A DNA stretch of 58,758 nucleotides from Tissierellia bacterium (GCA_012843025.1 DURT01000088.1:1-58758); one strand, 5' to 3'. Positions 9,135 to 18,780 are shown, counted from the first letter of the stretch. Program-made: numbers and translations. The notes: generated by a model not told the origin, from the letters alone.

Positions 9135-10115
9135 TTATTTCACATATGCATAAGAAGGTTTCTTGTCTAAGGCATGGGTTGTTTCTATAAAACGTATAGT
9201 TCCTGACTTGGAACGAGTTACAACAGAAGATGTTCTTGCCCTGTTATTGGCCATATATCTGACTCCCTTTAACAGTTCACCGTTGGAAACTCCTGTAGCT
9301 GCAAAGATAATATCATCACCTTTTGCCAAATCATCCATGGTCAAAACTCTGTCCCAGTATCCGGCTCCAGCCATTTCCATGCATCTTCTTTTTTCTTCTT
9401 CATTACTTGGTCTTAAAATACCCTGGAATTCGCCTCCCAAGCATTTAAGGGCAGCTGCAGATATTACACCTTCAGGTGCCCCGCCCCTTCCTACAAACAT
9501 ATCCACTCCTGATTCGCTGAAACATGTTGCTATAGCTGCAGCAACATCGCCGTCTCCGAACAGTTTGATCCGGGCACCTATACTCCTTGCCCTTCGAATA
9601 ATGTCCTCATGTCTTTCCCTGTCCTGAATTATTACTGTTATGTCTGTAATGTCTTTACATAATGCCTTTGCCACATTGTACAAATTTTTCTCTATGGAAG
9701 CAGTTATATCTATACAGCCTGCCGCCCTGGGTCCTACAGCAATTTTGTCCATGTAGACATCAGGTGCGTGAAGCAGGCATCCCTTAGGTGCTACTGCCAC
9801 TACAGACAGTGCTCCAGGAAGTCCTTTGGCAACTAAGTTGGTTCCGTCTAGGGGATCTACCGCCACATCGATTTCAGGAGAACCTTCTTCCCATGTTCCT
9901 ATTTTTTCTCCTATGTAAAGCATGGGGGCTTCATCCATTTCTCCTTCCCCTATTACTACGGTGCCTTTAATATCTAAAACCTGGAACATACTTCTCATGC
10001 CGTCCACTGCTGCCTGGTCTGCAATTTCTTTATTCCCTCTGCCTAAGTATTTTCCACAACCTAAGGCTGCAGCTTCCGTTACCCTGACTATATTTAAAGC
10101 TAATTCTCTATCCAT
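9135..10115 (-). CDS. glpX: Class II fructose-1,6-bisphosphatase
   Basis: Hydrolyses fructose 1,6-bisphosphate to fructose 6-phosphate in gluconeogenesis. The 326-residue protein shows the GlpX metal- and substrate-binding motifs GEGEMDEAP (residues 56-64) and DPLDGTN (87-93), then GRGGAPEGV and a final domain with AATGVSNGELLKGV. The start is the ATG at 10115, where GGGAG has proper spacing; an ATG two codons upstream touches the ribosome binding site. It is a single gene, transcribed away from kce. It is the only gluconeogenic gene in the window. Confidence 0.96.
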   Translation of the reverse strand: MDRELALNIVRVTEAAALGCGKYLGRGNKEIADQAAVDGMRSMFQVLDIKGTVVIGEGEMDEAPMLYIGEKIGTWEEGSPEIDVAVDPLDGTNLVAKGLPGALSVVAVAPKGCLLHAPDVYMDKIAVGPRAAGCIDITASIEKNLYNVAKALCKDITDITVIIQDRERHEDIIRRARSIGARIKLFGDGDVAAAIATCFSESGVDMFVGRGGAPEGVISAAALKCLGGEFQGILRPSNEEEKRRCMEMAGAGYWDRVLTMDDLAKGDDIIFAATGVSNGELLKGVRYMANNRARTSSVVTRSKSGTIRFIETTHALDKKPSYAYVK

Positions 10116-10185
10116 ATTCATCTCCCACTATTTCTTTATTTTTCTACATATAAAGATACTATAAATACAAAAAATTTTCCACCCT

Positions 10186-10276
10186 ATATTCTGAGATACT
10201 GCAGAATATTTCTGGTAAAATATGTTCGTTAAATTTTCATCAAGTAGTTGACTATAGATTTCAAATAGGCTAAAAT
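10186..10276 (+). promoter_or_regulatory. kce promoter with upstream inverted repeat
   Basis: A sigma-A promoter has -35 TTGACT (10248-10253), a 17-base spacer and -10 TAAAAT (10271-10276). About 40 bases upstream lies a perfect 8-bp inverted repeat, ATATTCTG (10186-10193) and CAGAATAT (10202-10209), with an 8-base gap. It could be an operator for kce or for the divergent glpX. The regulator is unknown. Confidence 0.6.
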
Positions 10277-10309
10277 AGATATAGGCAAAAAATTTTAATG
10301 GAGGTTATT

Positions 10310-11125
10310 ATGGAAAAATTAATTATTACCGCCTGTCTTACAGGAGCAGAAGTTACAAGAGAACAACAGCCTAATTTGCCCATAACACCGGATGAAATTG
10401 CAGAGGCTGCATATGAATGTTACCTAGCAGGAGCATCCATGGTACATATTCATGCACGAGATAAAGATGGCAATCCTACACAAGATTTTGAATATTACAA
10501 GGCAATCAAGGAAAAAATTGAAGCAAAATGTAATATTATTTTCCAGCCATCAACTGGAGGGGCTACATGGCATACACCGGAACAAAGACTTCAACCGGTT
10601 GAACTAAAACCTGAAATGGCAACTCTTAGCATGGGAACATGCAACTTTGGCGATGATGTGTTCATGAATACAGAAGAAACTATTAGAATTTTCGCAAATC
10701 GAATGAATGAACTTGGCGTAAAACCCGAATTGGAATGCTTTGATAAGGGAATGATAGACACTGCAAAAAGATATATCAAACAAGGATTAATTAAAGCCCC
10801 TGCTCACTTTGACTTCGTTTTAGGTGTTCCCGGAGCTATAGGAGCAGAAATAAGGGATTTACTATACATGGTTGAATCAATTCCTGAAGGATCAACATGG
10901 ACAGCAGCTGCTATTGGAAGACACCAACTTCCAATAAACGTAGCTACCATACTGTTAGGAGGACATGTAAGAACAGGCTTTGAAGACAATATTTATTATA
11001 GAAAAGGTGAACTTGCAAAATCTAACGCTCAATTGGTAGAACGAATTGCCAAACTTTCAAGAGAACTTGGCCGTGAAGTAGCAACTCCCGACGAGGCCAG
11101 AGTAATTTTAGGATTAAAGAAATAG
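10310..11125 (+). CDS. kce: BKACE-family beta-keto acid cleavage enzyme, 3-keto-5-aminohexanoate type (Kce-like)
   Basis: A 271-residue zinc enzyme of the BKACE (DUF849) family. Kce condenses 3-keto-5-aminohexanoate with acetyl-CoA in anaerobic lysine fermentation. Zinc ligands are visible in HIHAR (H46, H48), with the substrate region QPSTGGA and the GGHVRTGFEDN motif near residue 230. The start at 10310 follows GGAGG; the ATG at 10298 would precede it. It stands alone with its own promoter and terminator, without kamA, kamDE, kdd or kal beside it. Another beta-keto acid substrate is therefore possible. Family assignment is firm; substrate is moderate. Confidence 0.82.
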   Translation: MEKLIITACLTGAEVTREQQPNLPITPDEIAEAAYECYLAGASMVHIHARDKDGNPTQDFEYYKAIKEKIEAKCNIIFQPSTGGATWHTPEQRLQPVELKPEMATLSMGTCNFGDDVFMNTEETIRIFANRMNELGVKPELECFDKGMIDTAKRYIKQGLIKAPAHFDFVLGVPGAIGAEIRDLLYMVESIPEGSTWTAAAIGRHQLPINVATILLGGHVRTGFEDNIYYRKGELAKSNAQLVERIAKLSRELGREVATPDEARVILGLKK

Positions 11126-11133
11126 TTAATAGA

Positions 11134-11160
11134 AGAGAACGGCTTGCCGTTCTCTTTATT
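11134..11160 (+). terminator. Rho-independent terminator of kce
   Basis: A 9-bp perfect stem (AGAGAACGG/CCGTTCTCT) with a 4-base loop, followed by TTTATTATT, begins eight bases after the kce stop. Confidence 0.88.
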
Positions 11161-11210
11161 ATTGGGAAGCTGTCCAGGTATGGCAGCATATATTGCGTCG
11201 TGGTGGATTC

Positions 11211-12260
11211 TTATTCCATTGCCAATTCAACTAACTTTACTATTAAATCCTTGTATTCAATACCTATTTTCTTAAGCATTGAAGGATACCTGCTTAAATC
11301 TGTCAATCCGGGAATTGTATTTACTTCGTTTAAATAAATTTCTTTTTCTGGTGTTAAGAACATGTCTATTCTCGCCATGCCTCTACAGCCTAATGCCCTG
11401 TAGGTTCTTAAGGCAATTTCTTTAGCCTGAGTCTGTAATTCAGGGCTTATACGGGCGGGACAGTGAATTTTGGAATTGTGCTGAGAGTATTTCTCCTCAT
11501 AGTCGAAAAAGTCATTTTTAGTGTCTATTTCATCAACTTCACCTATAATTAGTTCTTCGTTGCCAATTACGGCACATCCTATTTCAAATCCCTCAATACC
11601 TTTTTCAATTACTATTTTCCTGTCGTATTCGAAGGCTTCCATTACTCCACTTTCAAACTCATCATAATTTCGAACCTTGCTTATACCTATAGAGGACCCA
11701 CCGTTGGCAGGCTTTATAAACATTGGAAGAGACAGTTCTTTTATAGCTCTGTCGTATAATTCCTTAATATTTAAAGTATTAGAGTTTACCACTGATATGT
11801 AAGGTGCCGTTTTAATTCCTGCACTTTCACATACTACATGGGTAAATTCCTTGTCCATACATAGGGCAGAAGAAGTCATGTCGCAACCAACAAAAGGAAT
11901 TCCCGCCATTTGACACATTCCCTGTATGGTGCCGTCTTCACCGTTTCTACCGTGGAGAACGGGAAAAATACAGTCTATAGGTATTCTTTCAGTTTCATTA
12001 TTTTCCTTGAGCTTTATAAATCCTTTAAAGTCTCCCATACTGAGCATCAAGGGACTTAAATTTTCCTTATGCCATGTATCATCGCGTATTTTATCAACAC
12101 TTCCTTCATAATGCAGCCATTCCCCTTCTCTCGTTATTCCAACTAATGTTACATCAAATAACTCTTCTGGCACATTTTTAATAATTGCTGCAGCTGAATA
12201 CAATGAAATAGTATACTCGTCAGACTTTCCTCCAAACAATATGGCTAATTTAGTTTTCAT
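11211..12260 (-). CDS. ddl: D-alanine--D-alanine ligase
   Basis: ATP-grasp ligase that makes D-Ala-D-Ala for peptidoglycan. The 349-residue product has the N-terminal GGKSDEYTISLYSA motif, the ATP-binding KPANGGSSIGISK segment and the C-terminal catalytic NEVNTIPGLTDLSRYP. Its start overlaps the end of murF by 11 bases, so ddl and murF form a coupled operon for the last cytoplasmic steps of the pentapeptide. murF, upstream in transcription, uses the ddl product. No vancomycin-type D-Lac residue pattern was assessed. Confidence 0.96.
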   Translation of the reverse strand: MKTKLAILFGGKSDEYTISLYSAAAIIKNVPEELFDVTLVGITREGEWLHYEGSVDKIRDDTWHKENLSPLMLSMGDFKGFIKLKENNETERIPIDCIFPVLHGRNGEDGTIQGMCQMAGIPFVGCDMTSSALCMDKEFTHVVCESAGIKTAPYISVVNSNTLNIKELYDRAIKELSLPMFIKPANGGSSIGISKVRNYDEFESGVMEAFEYDRKIVIEKGIEGFEIGCAVIGNEELIIGEVDEIDTKNDFFDYEEKYSQHNSKIHCPARISPELQTQAKEIALRTYRALGCRGMARIDMFLTPEKEIYLNEVNTIPGLTDLSRYPSMLKKIGIEYKDLIVKLVELAME

Positions 12261-13638
12261 TTCCCCACTCCTCTAATTTATTCGCTATATATTCAAGTTT
12301 TAAAAACCTGGAGCCCTTTACTAAAATTGTACAATCTTCCCCTATATATTGTTTTAAATATCGGGCTGCTTCTTCCTTAGTATCAAATTCAACAATAGAT
12401 TCTATATTTGTATTTTCACGTGCACCTTTAGCTATATGTTTAGCCTCTTGGCCTATGGTTACAAGTTCATGGATTGTATGTCCTGATAAATCCTTTCCAA
12501 CATTGTAATGAATATCTTTACTCATTTCCCTGTAGCCGAGCATATCTCCAAGGACGGCAATTTTCTTTTTCGACTTAAAGAGGTCGAATATACTTAGAGC
12601 TGCCTTTATACTTACAGGATTAGATTTATAGCAATCATTTAAAATATTGCAATTATTAATTTTTATTATTTCATTTCTGAGACCGGTTTTCTCAATTTTT
12701 AGAAGTCCTTGTCTGATTTCTTCACTGTTCATCCTAAACTCTCGGGCTGCCAAAATAGCTGCCATGGTATTTAAAGCCTGATGCTTTCCTAAAATATCTA
12801 TTTTAAGTTCCCCTAAGCTTTCATCGCTTACTTTAATTTTTATACCGTCTAAGCTTTCATCAAAATCTTTAAGCCAAAGGGTATTCTTTTCTTTTAATCC
12901 AAAGGTCTGTTTGCGTATGCTTTCTTTAATGGGAGTATTTTTTACCGTTTCTTCAATAAGTACATCATCTCCATAGTAAATAAACAGACCATTATCCTTA
13001 ATACCATTTACTATTTCAAGCTTTGCTTTGGCAATTTCTTCTATAGAAGGAAAATTGTCTATATGGACTAATCCAACACTGGTGATAATTCCTATATCCG
13101 GCTCCACTAAGTTTGTTAAAAAGTCGATTTCGCCCTTTCTTTCCATGCCCATTTCGATAACGGCAACTTCACAGTCCTCATCTAAACTAAGAAGTGTATA
13201 GGGTACTCCTATTTCCGTATTGTAATTACCCATGGTTTTCTGAGTTTTATATTTATGGGACAATAGGGCGGCAGTAATATCCTTGGTGGATGTTTTTCCG
13301 TTACTTCCAGTTACTCCTACTATTTTTGCTTTAAGCTTTTTTCTGTAGGCCCTGGAAAGTTCCTGAAGACCTTCCACTGTATCATCTACTAAAATAACTC
13401 CTATATCTTTGGGAGGATCAGGATGGTCTTTATTCCACAAAGTTGCGGCTGCACCTTTTTTTATTGCTTCATTTATAAAATTATGACCATCTACAGTGGC
13501 TCCCTTTATAGGTATAAATAAATTGTTTTCTGTTACATTTCTTGAATCTATACTTACACCCTGAATATATTTTTCCGGGTCGCCTAATAGGGGGGCTTTT
13601 AAAATTTCAGCAACTTCTTTAATCTTTATATTAATCAT
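12250..13638 (-). CDS. murF: UDP-N-acetylmuramoyl-tripeptide--D-alanyl-D-alanine ligase
   Basis: Adds D-Ala-D-Ala to UDP-MurNAc-tripeptide. The 462-residue protein has the Mur ligase domains in order: N-terminal substrate domain with SIDSRNVTENNLFIPIKG (residues 29-46), the ATP loop GVTGSNGKTSTK (108-119), the central EMGMERKGEIDFLT segment and a C-terminal domain beginning with CYKSNP and VLGDMLGY. An AAGGAAGG site precedes the ATG. It is the first gene of the murF-ddl pair. Confidence 0.97.
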   Translation of the reverse strand: MINIKIKEVAEILKAPLLGDPEKYIQGVSIDSRNVTENNLFIPIKGATVDGHNFINEAIKKGAAATLWNKDHPDPPKDIGVILVDDTVEGLQELSRAYRKKLKAKIVGVTGSNGKTSTKDITAALLSHKYKTQKTMGNYNTEIGVPYTLLSLDEDCEVAVIEMGMERKGEIDFLTNLVEPDIGIITSVGLVHIDNFPSIEEIAKAKLEIVNGIKDNGLFIYYGDDVLIEETVKNTPIKESIRKQTFGLKEKNTLWLKDFDESLDGIKIKVSDESLGELKIDILGKHQALNTMAAILAAREFRMNSEEIRQGLLKIEKTGLRNEIIKINNCNILNDCYKSNPVSIKAALSIFDLFKSKKKIAVLGDMLGYREMSKDIHYNVGKDLSGHTIHELVTIGQEAKHIAKGARENTNIESIVEFDTKEEAARYLKQYIGEDCTILVKGSRFLKLEYIANKLEEWGNEN

Positions 13639-13700
13639 CAGTAGTCCTTCCTTATAAATTTATTATTTAATTATATTGCACTACACTAAATTCTGCAAGG

Positions 13701-13731
13701 TACAAAAAATAACTCTGCTTTTGCAGAGTTA
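13701..13731 (-). terminator. Rho-independent terminator downstream of tlp
   Basis: A 9-bp perfect stem (TAACTCTGC/GCAGAGTTA) with a TTTT loop. On the minus strand it runs into TTTTTTG. It lies 64 bases past the tlp stop and upstream of murF, so it isolates tlp. Confidence 0.85.
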
Positions 13732-13795
13732 GTGATACAATTATGAAAAAATCCGTAATTTATAAATATTCAGGATGGATTATGAATTTCGAGGG

Positions 13796-14029
13796 TTATT
13801 TATAATTGTTTTCTCTAGCTATTGCTTCCTCTCGAATTTCTTTTCTCATACCCTTTAAAGCCTGTTCCCGTCTTTTGTTCTTTGCCACCAATTCTTGTCT
13901 TTGCTTTTCATCTTCTGCTAATTTTATAGCATCTTTTGTTTCTCTGTAATTTCTAATAGTATTGTCAATATTGAACTGAATTCTTTCAACATTGTCTCTT
14001 CTATCATCAGGTTTTGGTCTGTTATTCAT
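13796..14029 (-). CDS. tlp: Small acid-soluble spore protein Tlp
   Basis: A 77-residue, highly charged protein matching the Tlp family of minor spore proteins. Characteristic segments are PDDRRDNVERIQFNI near the N-terminus and RREQALKGMRKEIREEA near the C-terminus. In Bacillus it is made in the forespore under sigma-G and is packed in the spore core. It is monocistronic, flanked by terminators, as expected for a forespore gene. I could not pick out a convincing sigma-G promoter in the AT-rich 14030-14110 region. Its presence is the best evidence here that the organism forms spores. Confidence 0.92.
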   Translation of the reverse strand: MNNRPKPDDRRDNVERIQFNIDNTIRNYRETKDAIKLAEDEKQRQELVAKNKRREQALKGMRKEIREEAIARENNYK

Positions 14030-14143
14030 ACTTCTACTCCTTCATTTATTTTTATATTTATTTTTTGTAAAAACAAATATAAAAATCATCCTTTATATGG
14101 AGTATAAAGCAAATTTAAATTATATTGTTTTTATTTAGATTTC

Positions 14144-14181
14144 AAAAAAATACCCCCTCATGAGGTTCTCATGAAAGGGTA
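14144..14181 (-). terminator. Rho-independent terminator of por/nifJ
   Basis: Stem TACCC..CATGAG/CTCATG..GGGTA, reading on the minus strand into TTTTTTTG, eight bases past the por stop. Confidence 0.88.
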
Positions 14182-14188
14182 TTAATTT

Positions 14189-17100
14189 TTAGTATTTCAT
14201 TTCTGCCATTCTTACGTAGCTTTCGTATCTTTCTTTAGCATCTTTTTCTGCCTTAGCATATAGTTCTTCAGCTATTTCAGGGAAGGTTGTCTTTAATGAT
14301 GAATATCTTACTTCACCATCAAGGAATTCTCTGAATGATGCTTTAGGTGGCTTAGAATCTAATATGAACGGATTCTTACCTTCTTCTTTAAGAAGTGGAT
14401 TGAATCTATAAAGATGCCAGTAGCCTGCTTCAACAGCTTTCTTTTCTCTTTCAACGGTCTTACCCATTCCTGCCTTAATTCCATGGTTAATACATGGAGC
14501 GTAAGCTATTATCAAGGATGGTCCGTTGTAGCTTTCTGCTTCTTTAAGAGCTTTCAAGAACTGGTTCTTGTCAGCGCCTATAGCAACTTGTGCTACGTAT
14601 ACGTATCCGTAGGTTGTAGCTATTAGACCAAGGTCTTTTTTCTTAACTCTCTTACCTGCTGCTGCGAATTTAGCTACAGAACCTGTAGGAGTAGCTTTTG
14701 AAGACTGGCCTCCTGTATTTGAATATACTTCTGTATCAAGTACAAGAACATTTACATCTTCTCCTGAAGCTAGTACATGGTCTAATCCGCCATATCCAAT
14801 ATCATATGCCCATCCGTCTCCACCTATGATCCACTGTGATTTCTTAACTAAGTAGTTTTTCTTATCTAAAATATTGTTAATTGCAGCTTCACATTCATTA
14901 CATGGGGTGAATCCTTCAAGTGCTTTAAGAACTTTTTCGCTTGCTACTTTTGATTCTTCTCCTAATTCTCTGTTATCAATCCATTCCTGGAATGCTTCCT
15001 TCAACTCAGGAGTAATATTCTTTTGTAGAAGTTCTTCCATTGATAATTGGATGCTGTCTCTTAATTGTCTAACGGCTGTTGCCATTCCAAATCCATATTC
15101 TGCATTATCTTCGAACAGGGAGTTAGCCCATGATGGTCCTCTTCCATTTTCGTCCTTGGTATATGGTGTTGATGGTGCTGATGCTCCCCAGATTGATGAA
15201 CAACCTGTTGCATTTGCAATCATCATTCTATCTCCGAACAATTGAGTAATTGTTTTTACATATGCAGTTTCACCACAACCTGCACATGCTCCTGAGAATT
15301 CGAAGTATGGTCTGCAGAACTGGCTTCCCTTGACTGTCATCTTATCCATTAAGTTGCCCTTAATGCTTATATTTTCAGTTGCGTACTTCCAGTTTGGAAC
15401 TTCTCTTTCAACTTCTTCTGCAATTGGAGTCATTACCAGAGCTTTTTCGCCTTTTCTGCCTGGGCAAATATCTGCACAGTTACCACATCCGGTACAGTCT
15501 AATGGACTTACTTGAATTTTATATTCTAATCCTTCTAGTCCCTTACCAATGGCTTTAATAGTTTCGAATGTTTCAGGTGCATTTGCCTTCTCTTCTTCAT
15601 TTAACAAGAAAGGTCTTATAACTGCATGAGGACATACGAAGGAGCATTGGTTACACTGGATACAGTTTTCTGATATCCATTTAGGTACAGTTACTGCAAT
15701 TCCTCTCTTTTCATAAGCAGCTGTTCCATGAGGGAAGGTACCGTCTTCTCTGCCAACGAATGTACTTACAGGTAATTTATCTCCCTCTTGTCTATTCATT
15801 ACATCTGCAACATTTTTGATGAATCCAGGTTTTTCATCTTCCGTGAATGGTACTGCCAAACCGCTGTCCGCTTTATTATCGTCAGTAGCATTTTTCCACT
15901 CTTCAGGAATGTTTATTTTCTTAAGTTCTGTAATTCCTTTATCAACAGCAGCCTTATTCATATTAACTATTGCATCGCCTTTTCTTCCATAGGAGGTTTC
16001 GATAGCTTCATATAAATATTTAACTGCATCTTCTATAGGAATAACATTTGCTAACTTAAAGAAGGCTGACTGAATTATCATATTGGTCCTGTTGCCAAGG
16101 CCTAATTCCTGAGCTATTTCAGTTGCGTTAATAGTATAGAAGTTAATGTTCTTTTCGGCCATGTATCTCTTATACTTGGCTGGCAAGTTAGCATCTAATT
16201 CTTCTTCAGACCATAGAGTATTTAATAGGAATGTTCCTCCTGGTTTCAGTCCTTCCAATACATCGTACTTATCTACATAGGATTGTTGTGATAATGAAAT
16301 AAAGTCCGCTTCCTTCACTAAGTAAGTTGATCTTATTGGTGATTTACCAAATCTTAAGTGGGATACTGTAACTCCTCCAGATTTTTTCGAGTCATAGGAG
16401 AAGTATCCCTGAGCATACATATCAGTATGGTCACCTATAATTTTTATTGCATCCTTATTGGCTCCAACCGTTCCATCTGAACCAAGTCCCCAGAATTTAC
16501 ATCTGATAGTTCCTGGTGAAGATACATTTATTTCTTCCGGAGTATCTAAGGATTTAAGGGTAACGTCGTCAACTATACCGATTGTAAAGTCATTCTTAGG
16601 TTCATCTGCCTTTAGGTTTTCATATACTGCAAATATTTGTGCCGGAGTAGTGTCTTTTGAACCAAGTCCGTATCTTCCGCCTACTATAACTGGAGCATCT
16701 TCTTTTCCATAGAACAATGATTTAACATCTAAGTACAATGGTTCTCCAACTGCGCCTGGTTCTTTTGTCCTGTCTAATACAGCAATCTTTTTAACTGTCT
16801 TCGGTAATACATCAAAGAAATATTTAGCTGAAAAAGGTCTGTATAAATGCACTATAACTATTCCAACTTTTTCGCCTTTTGCATTTAAGTAATCAATAAC
16901 TTCTTTTGCCGCTTCTGTTACGGAACCGATAGCAACTATTACACGATCTGCGTCTTCTGCACCATAGTAGTTAAAGGGTTTGTATTCTCTTCCTGTAAGC
17001 TTGCTGATTTCCTTCATATAATCATTAACAATATCTGGCACAGCATCATAGAATTTGTTGGACGCTTCCTTTGCCTGGAAGAAAATATCCGGATTTTGTG

Positions 17101-17755
17101 CAGTTCCCCTGGTAACTGGATTTTCTGGATTAAGAGCTCTATCTCTGAATTCCTTAACTGCATCCATGTCTACTAATTTAGCTAAGTCCTCATACTCAAT
17201 TACTTCAATTTTTTGTACTTCATGAGAAGTTCTGAAACCATCAAAGAAGTTAAGGAAAGGAACTCTTGATTTAATAGCAGCCAAGTGTGCCACTGCAGAA
17301 ATATCCATTACTTCCTGAACACTTCCTGATGCCAACATAGCAAAACCTGTCTGTCTCGCTGCCATTACGTCTGAATGATCACCAAATATTGATAAAGCAT
17401 GTCCCGCTACTGCTCTTGCGGTAACATGGAATACTCCAGGCAATAATTCTCCCGCGATTTTATACATATTAGGTATCATTAGCAGTAATCCCTGGGAAGC
17501 AGTAAAGGTTGAAGTAAGTGCTCCTGCCTGCAATGAACCGTGGACAGCACCTGCAGCTCCAGCTTCTGATTCTAATTCCGTAACTCTTACTGTCTGCCCG
17601 AAAATATTTTTCTTTCCATGAGCAGCCCAGTCATCAATAAGCTCCGGCATAGGTGATGAAGGTGTGATGGGGAAAATTGCAGCTACTTCCGTAAATGCGT
17701 AGGCTATATAGGCAGCAGCAGTATTTCCGTCCATAGTTTTCATGACTTTTGACAT
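14189..17755 (-). CDS. nifJ: Pyruvate:ferredoxin (flavodoxin) oxidoreductase, single-chain
   Basis: Oxidises pyruvate to acetyl-CoA and CO2 with reduction of ferredoxin, the main pyruvate-cleaving enzyme in anaerobes. The 1188-residue chain has the fused domain order of the homodimeric enzyme: N-terminal pyrimidine-binding domain, gamma domain, two [4Fe-4S] clusters (CIQCNQCSFVCPH and CTGCGNCADICPG, about residues 690-760) and a C-terminal TPP domain with CAGCGET, GDGWAYDIGYGG and SNTGGQSSKATP. AGGAGG lies seven bases before the ATG. It is likely monocistronic, 110 bases after hprK, with a strong terminator. Confidence 0.97.
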   Translation of the reverse strand: MSKVMKTMDGNTAAAYIAYAFTEVAAIFPITPSSPMPELIDDWAAHGKKNIFGQTVRVTELESEAGAAGAVHGSLQAGALTSTFTASQGLLLMIPNMYKIAGELLPGVFHVTARAVAGHALSIFGDHSDVMAARQTGFAMLASGSVQEVMDISAVAHLAAIKSRVPFLNFFDGFRTSHEVQKIEVIEYEDLAKLVDMDAVKEFRDRALNPENPVTRGTAQNPDIFFQAKEASNKFYDAVPDIVNDYMKEISKLTGREYKPFNYYGAEDADRVIVAIGSVTEAAKEVIDYLNAKGEKVGIVIVHLYRPFSAKYFFDVLPKTVKKIAVLDRTKEPGAVGEPLYLDVKSLFYGKEDAPVIVGGRYGLGSKDTTPAQIFAVYENLKADEPKNDFTIGIVDDVTLKSLDTPEEINVSSPGTIRCKFWGLGSDGTVGANKDAIKIIGDHTDMYAQGYFSYDSKKSGGVTVSHLRFGKSPIRSTYLVKEADFISLSQQSYVDKYDVLEGLKPGGTFLLNTLWSEEELDANLPAKYKRYMAEKNINFYTINATEIAQELGLGNRTNMIIQSAFFKLANVIPIEDAVKYLYEAIETSYGRKGDAIVNMNKAAVDKGITELKKINIPEEWKNATDDNKADSGLAVPFTEDEKPGFIKNVADVMNRQEGDKLPVSTFVGREDGTFPHGTAAYEKRGIAVTVPKWISENCIQCNQCSFVCPHAVIRPFLLNEEEKANAPETFETIKAIGKGLEGLEYKIQVSPLDCTGCGNCADICPGRKGEKALVMTPIAEEVEREVPNWKYATENISIKGNLMDKMTVKGSQFCRPYFEFSGACAGCGETAYVKTITQLFGDRMMIANATGCSSIWGASAPSTPYTKDENGRGPSWANSLFEDNAEYGFGMATAVRQLRDSIQLSMEELLQKNITPELKEAFQEWIDNRELGEESKVASEKVLKALEGFTPCNECEAAINNILDKKNYLVKKSQWIIGGDGWAYDIGYGGLDHVLASGEDVNVLVLDTEVYSNTGGQSSKATPTGSVAKFAAAGKRVKKKDLGLIATTYGYVYVAQVAIGADKNQFLKALKEAESYNGPSLIIAYAPCINHGIKAGMGKTVEREKKAVEAGYWHLYRFNPLLKEEGKNPFILDSKPPKASFREFLDGEVRYSSLKTTFPEIAEELYAKAEKDAKERYESYVRMAEMKY

Positions 17756-17781
17756 TATGTAACCTCCTATATACTATATAT

Positions 17782-17867
17782 TTGTTATAATATTGACTAA
17801 CCCAATACTGATTAAATTATATCTCATATGAATATTTATTGCAACCAAAAAAGGTCAATTTCTTACT
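17782..17867 (-). promoter_or_regulatory. por/nifJ upstream region with possible promoter and weak Rex-like site
   Basis: On the minus strand TTGACC, just past the hprK stop, is followed after 18 bases by TATTCA, a moderate promoter. Nearer the gene, 17782-17799 reads on the + strand TTGTTAT-4-TTGACTA, a poor (10 of 14) match to the Rex consensus. The same last half-site base change occurs in the better site before the hydrogenase operon. Both calls are tentative. Confidence 0.35.
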
Positions 17868-18780
17868 AGTTGCGAACCATGTTATGAAACTTTTTATTAT
17901 ATGTTTCAAGGGGATTGTAGCCTAATAGTTTCTGTCTATAATTCTTGGCAGCTATTTCTATTATGGCAGAAATATTTCTTCCCGGTCTTACAGGTATTAC
18001 TACGGTGGGAACCTTTACCCCAAGTATTTCCGTATATTCTTCATCTGCCCCTATCCTGTCGTATTCTTTATTATCATCCCATTCTTCCAACTCGATTACC
18101 AGTTCTATAAATTGTTCTATTCTTATGGAACCTACACCGAATAAATGCTTAATATCAAGTATACCTATACCTCTTATTTCCATTAAATGCTGTGTTAGTT
18201 CAGGGCAAGTTGCCTTAAGCCCTCCTTCGACTTTTTTTACTATTACTGCATCATCTGCCACAAGTCTGTGACCTCTGTTTATTAGTTCAAGGGCTGTTTC
18301 ACTTTTACCTATGCTGCTTTTTCCCTTCAGCAGTACTCCTACACCGAAAACTTCCAAACAGACACCGTGTAATGTAATTTCCTCCGCTAGTTCTTCTTCT
18401 AAGAAATTTATCATTATGTTTACTAATTTGTCAGTCTTTATGTTGGATTTAAATACAGGCCCTTTGTATTTTTTTGCATAATGAATGATTATATCCTCAA
18501 CTTCCATTGCATTGGCAACGATTAATGCAGGTATGGGATAGCTGAAAAACTTGTCCATACGCTCTCTTTTTACTTCTTCATCTAAATTTTTGAAGTACAA
18601 AGTCTCCGCTTTTCCCATAACTTGCACTCTTTCGAAGGAAAACCAATCAAAATATCCCGCCATCTGGAGACCTGGCCTTATAATATCTGGTGTATATATT
18701 CTGGATTGAACATCCTCTGGATAATATACGGGTTCAATTCCTGTATAACTAACTAAGTCTTCAAGTTTTACATATTGCAT
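17866..18780 (-). CDS. hprK: HPr kinase/phosphorylase
   Basis: Bifunctional enzyme that phosphorylates HPr at Ser46 and removes it, driving carbon catabolite control in low-GC Gram-positives. The 304-residue product shows HGVCLEVFGVGVLLKG leading into the P-loop GKSSIGKS (residues 153-160), the DDAV acid pair (177-180) and the C-terminal signature VRPGRNISAIIEIAA. The usual second P-loop glycine (GxSGxGKS) is isoleucine here. The start at 18780 follows GAGGGATGG; upstream codons of the frame are not supported. It lies 68 bases after uvrC. No ptsH is present in the window. Confidence 0.95.
   Translation of the reverse strand: MQYVKLEDLVSYTGIEPVYYPEDVQSRIYTPDIIRPGLQMAGYFDWFSFERVQVMGKAETLYFKNLDEEVKRERMDKFFSYPIPALIVANAMEVEDIIIHYAKKYKGPVFKSNIKTDKLVNIMINFLEEELAEEITLHGVCLEVFGVGVLLKGKSSIGKSETALELINRGHRLVADDAVIVKKVEGGLKATCPELTQHLMEIRGIGILDIKHLFGVGSIRIEQFIELVIELEEWDDNKEYDRIGADEEYTEILGVKVPTVVIPVRPGRNISAIIEIAAKNYRQKLLGYNPLETYNKKFHNMVRN

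Noticed and set aside
14030-14110. Sigma-G promoter of tlp
   Set aside because: No pair of boxes with correct spacing could be picked out with confidence in this AT-rich region.
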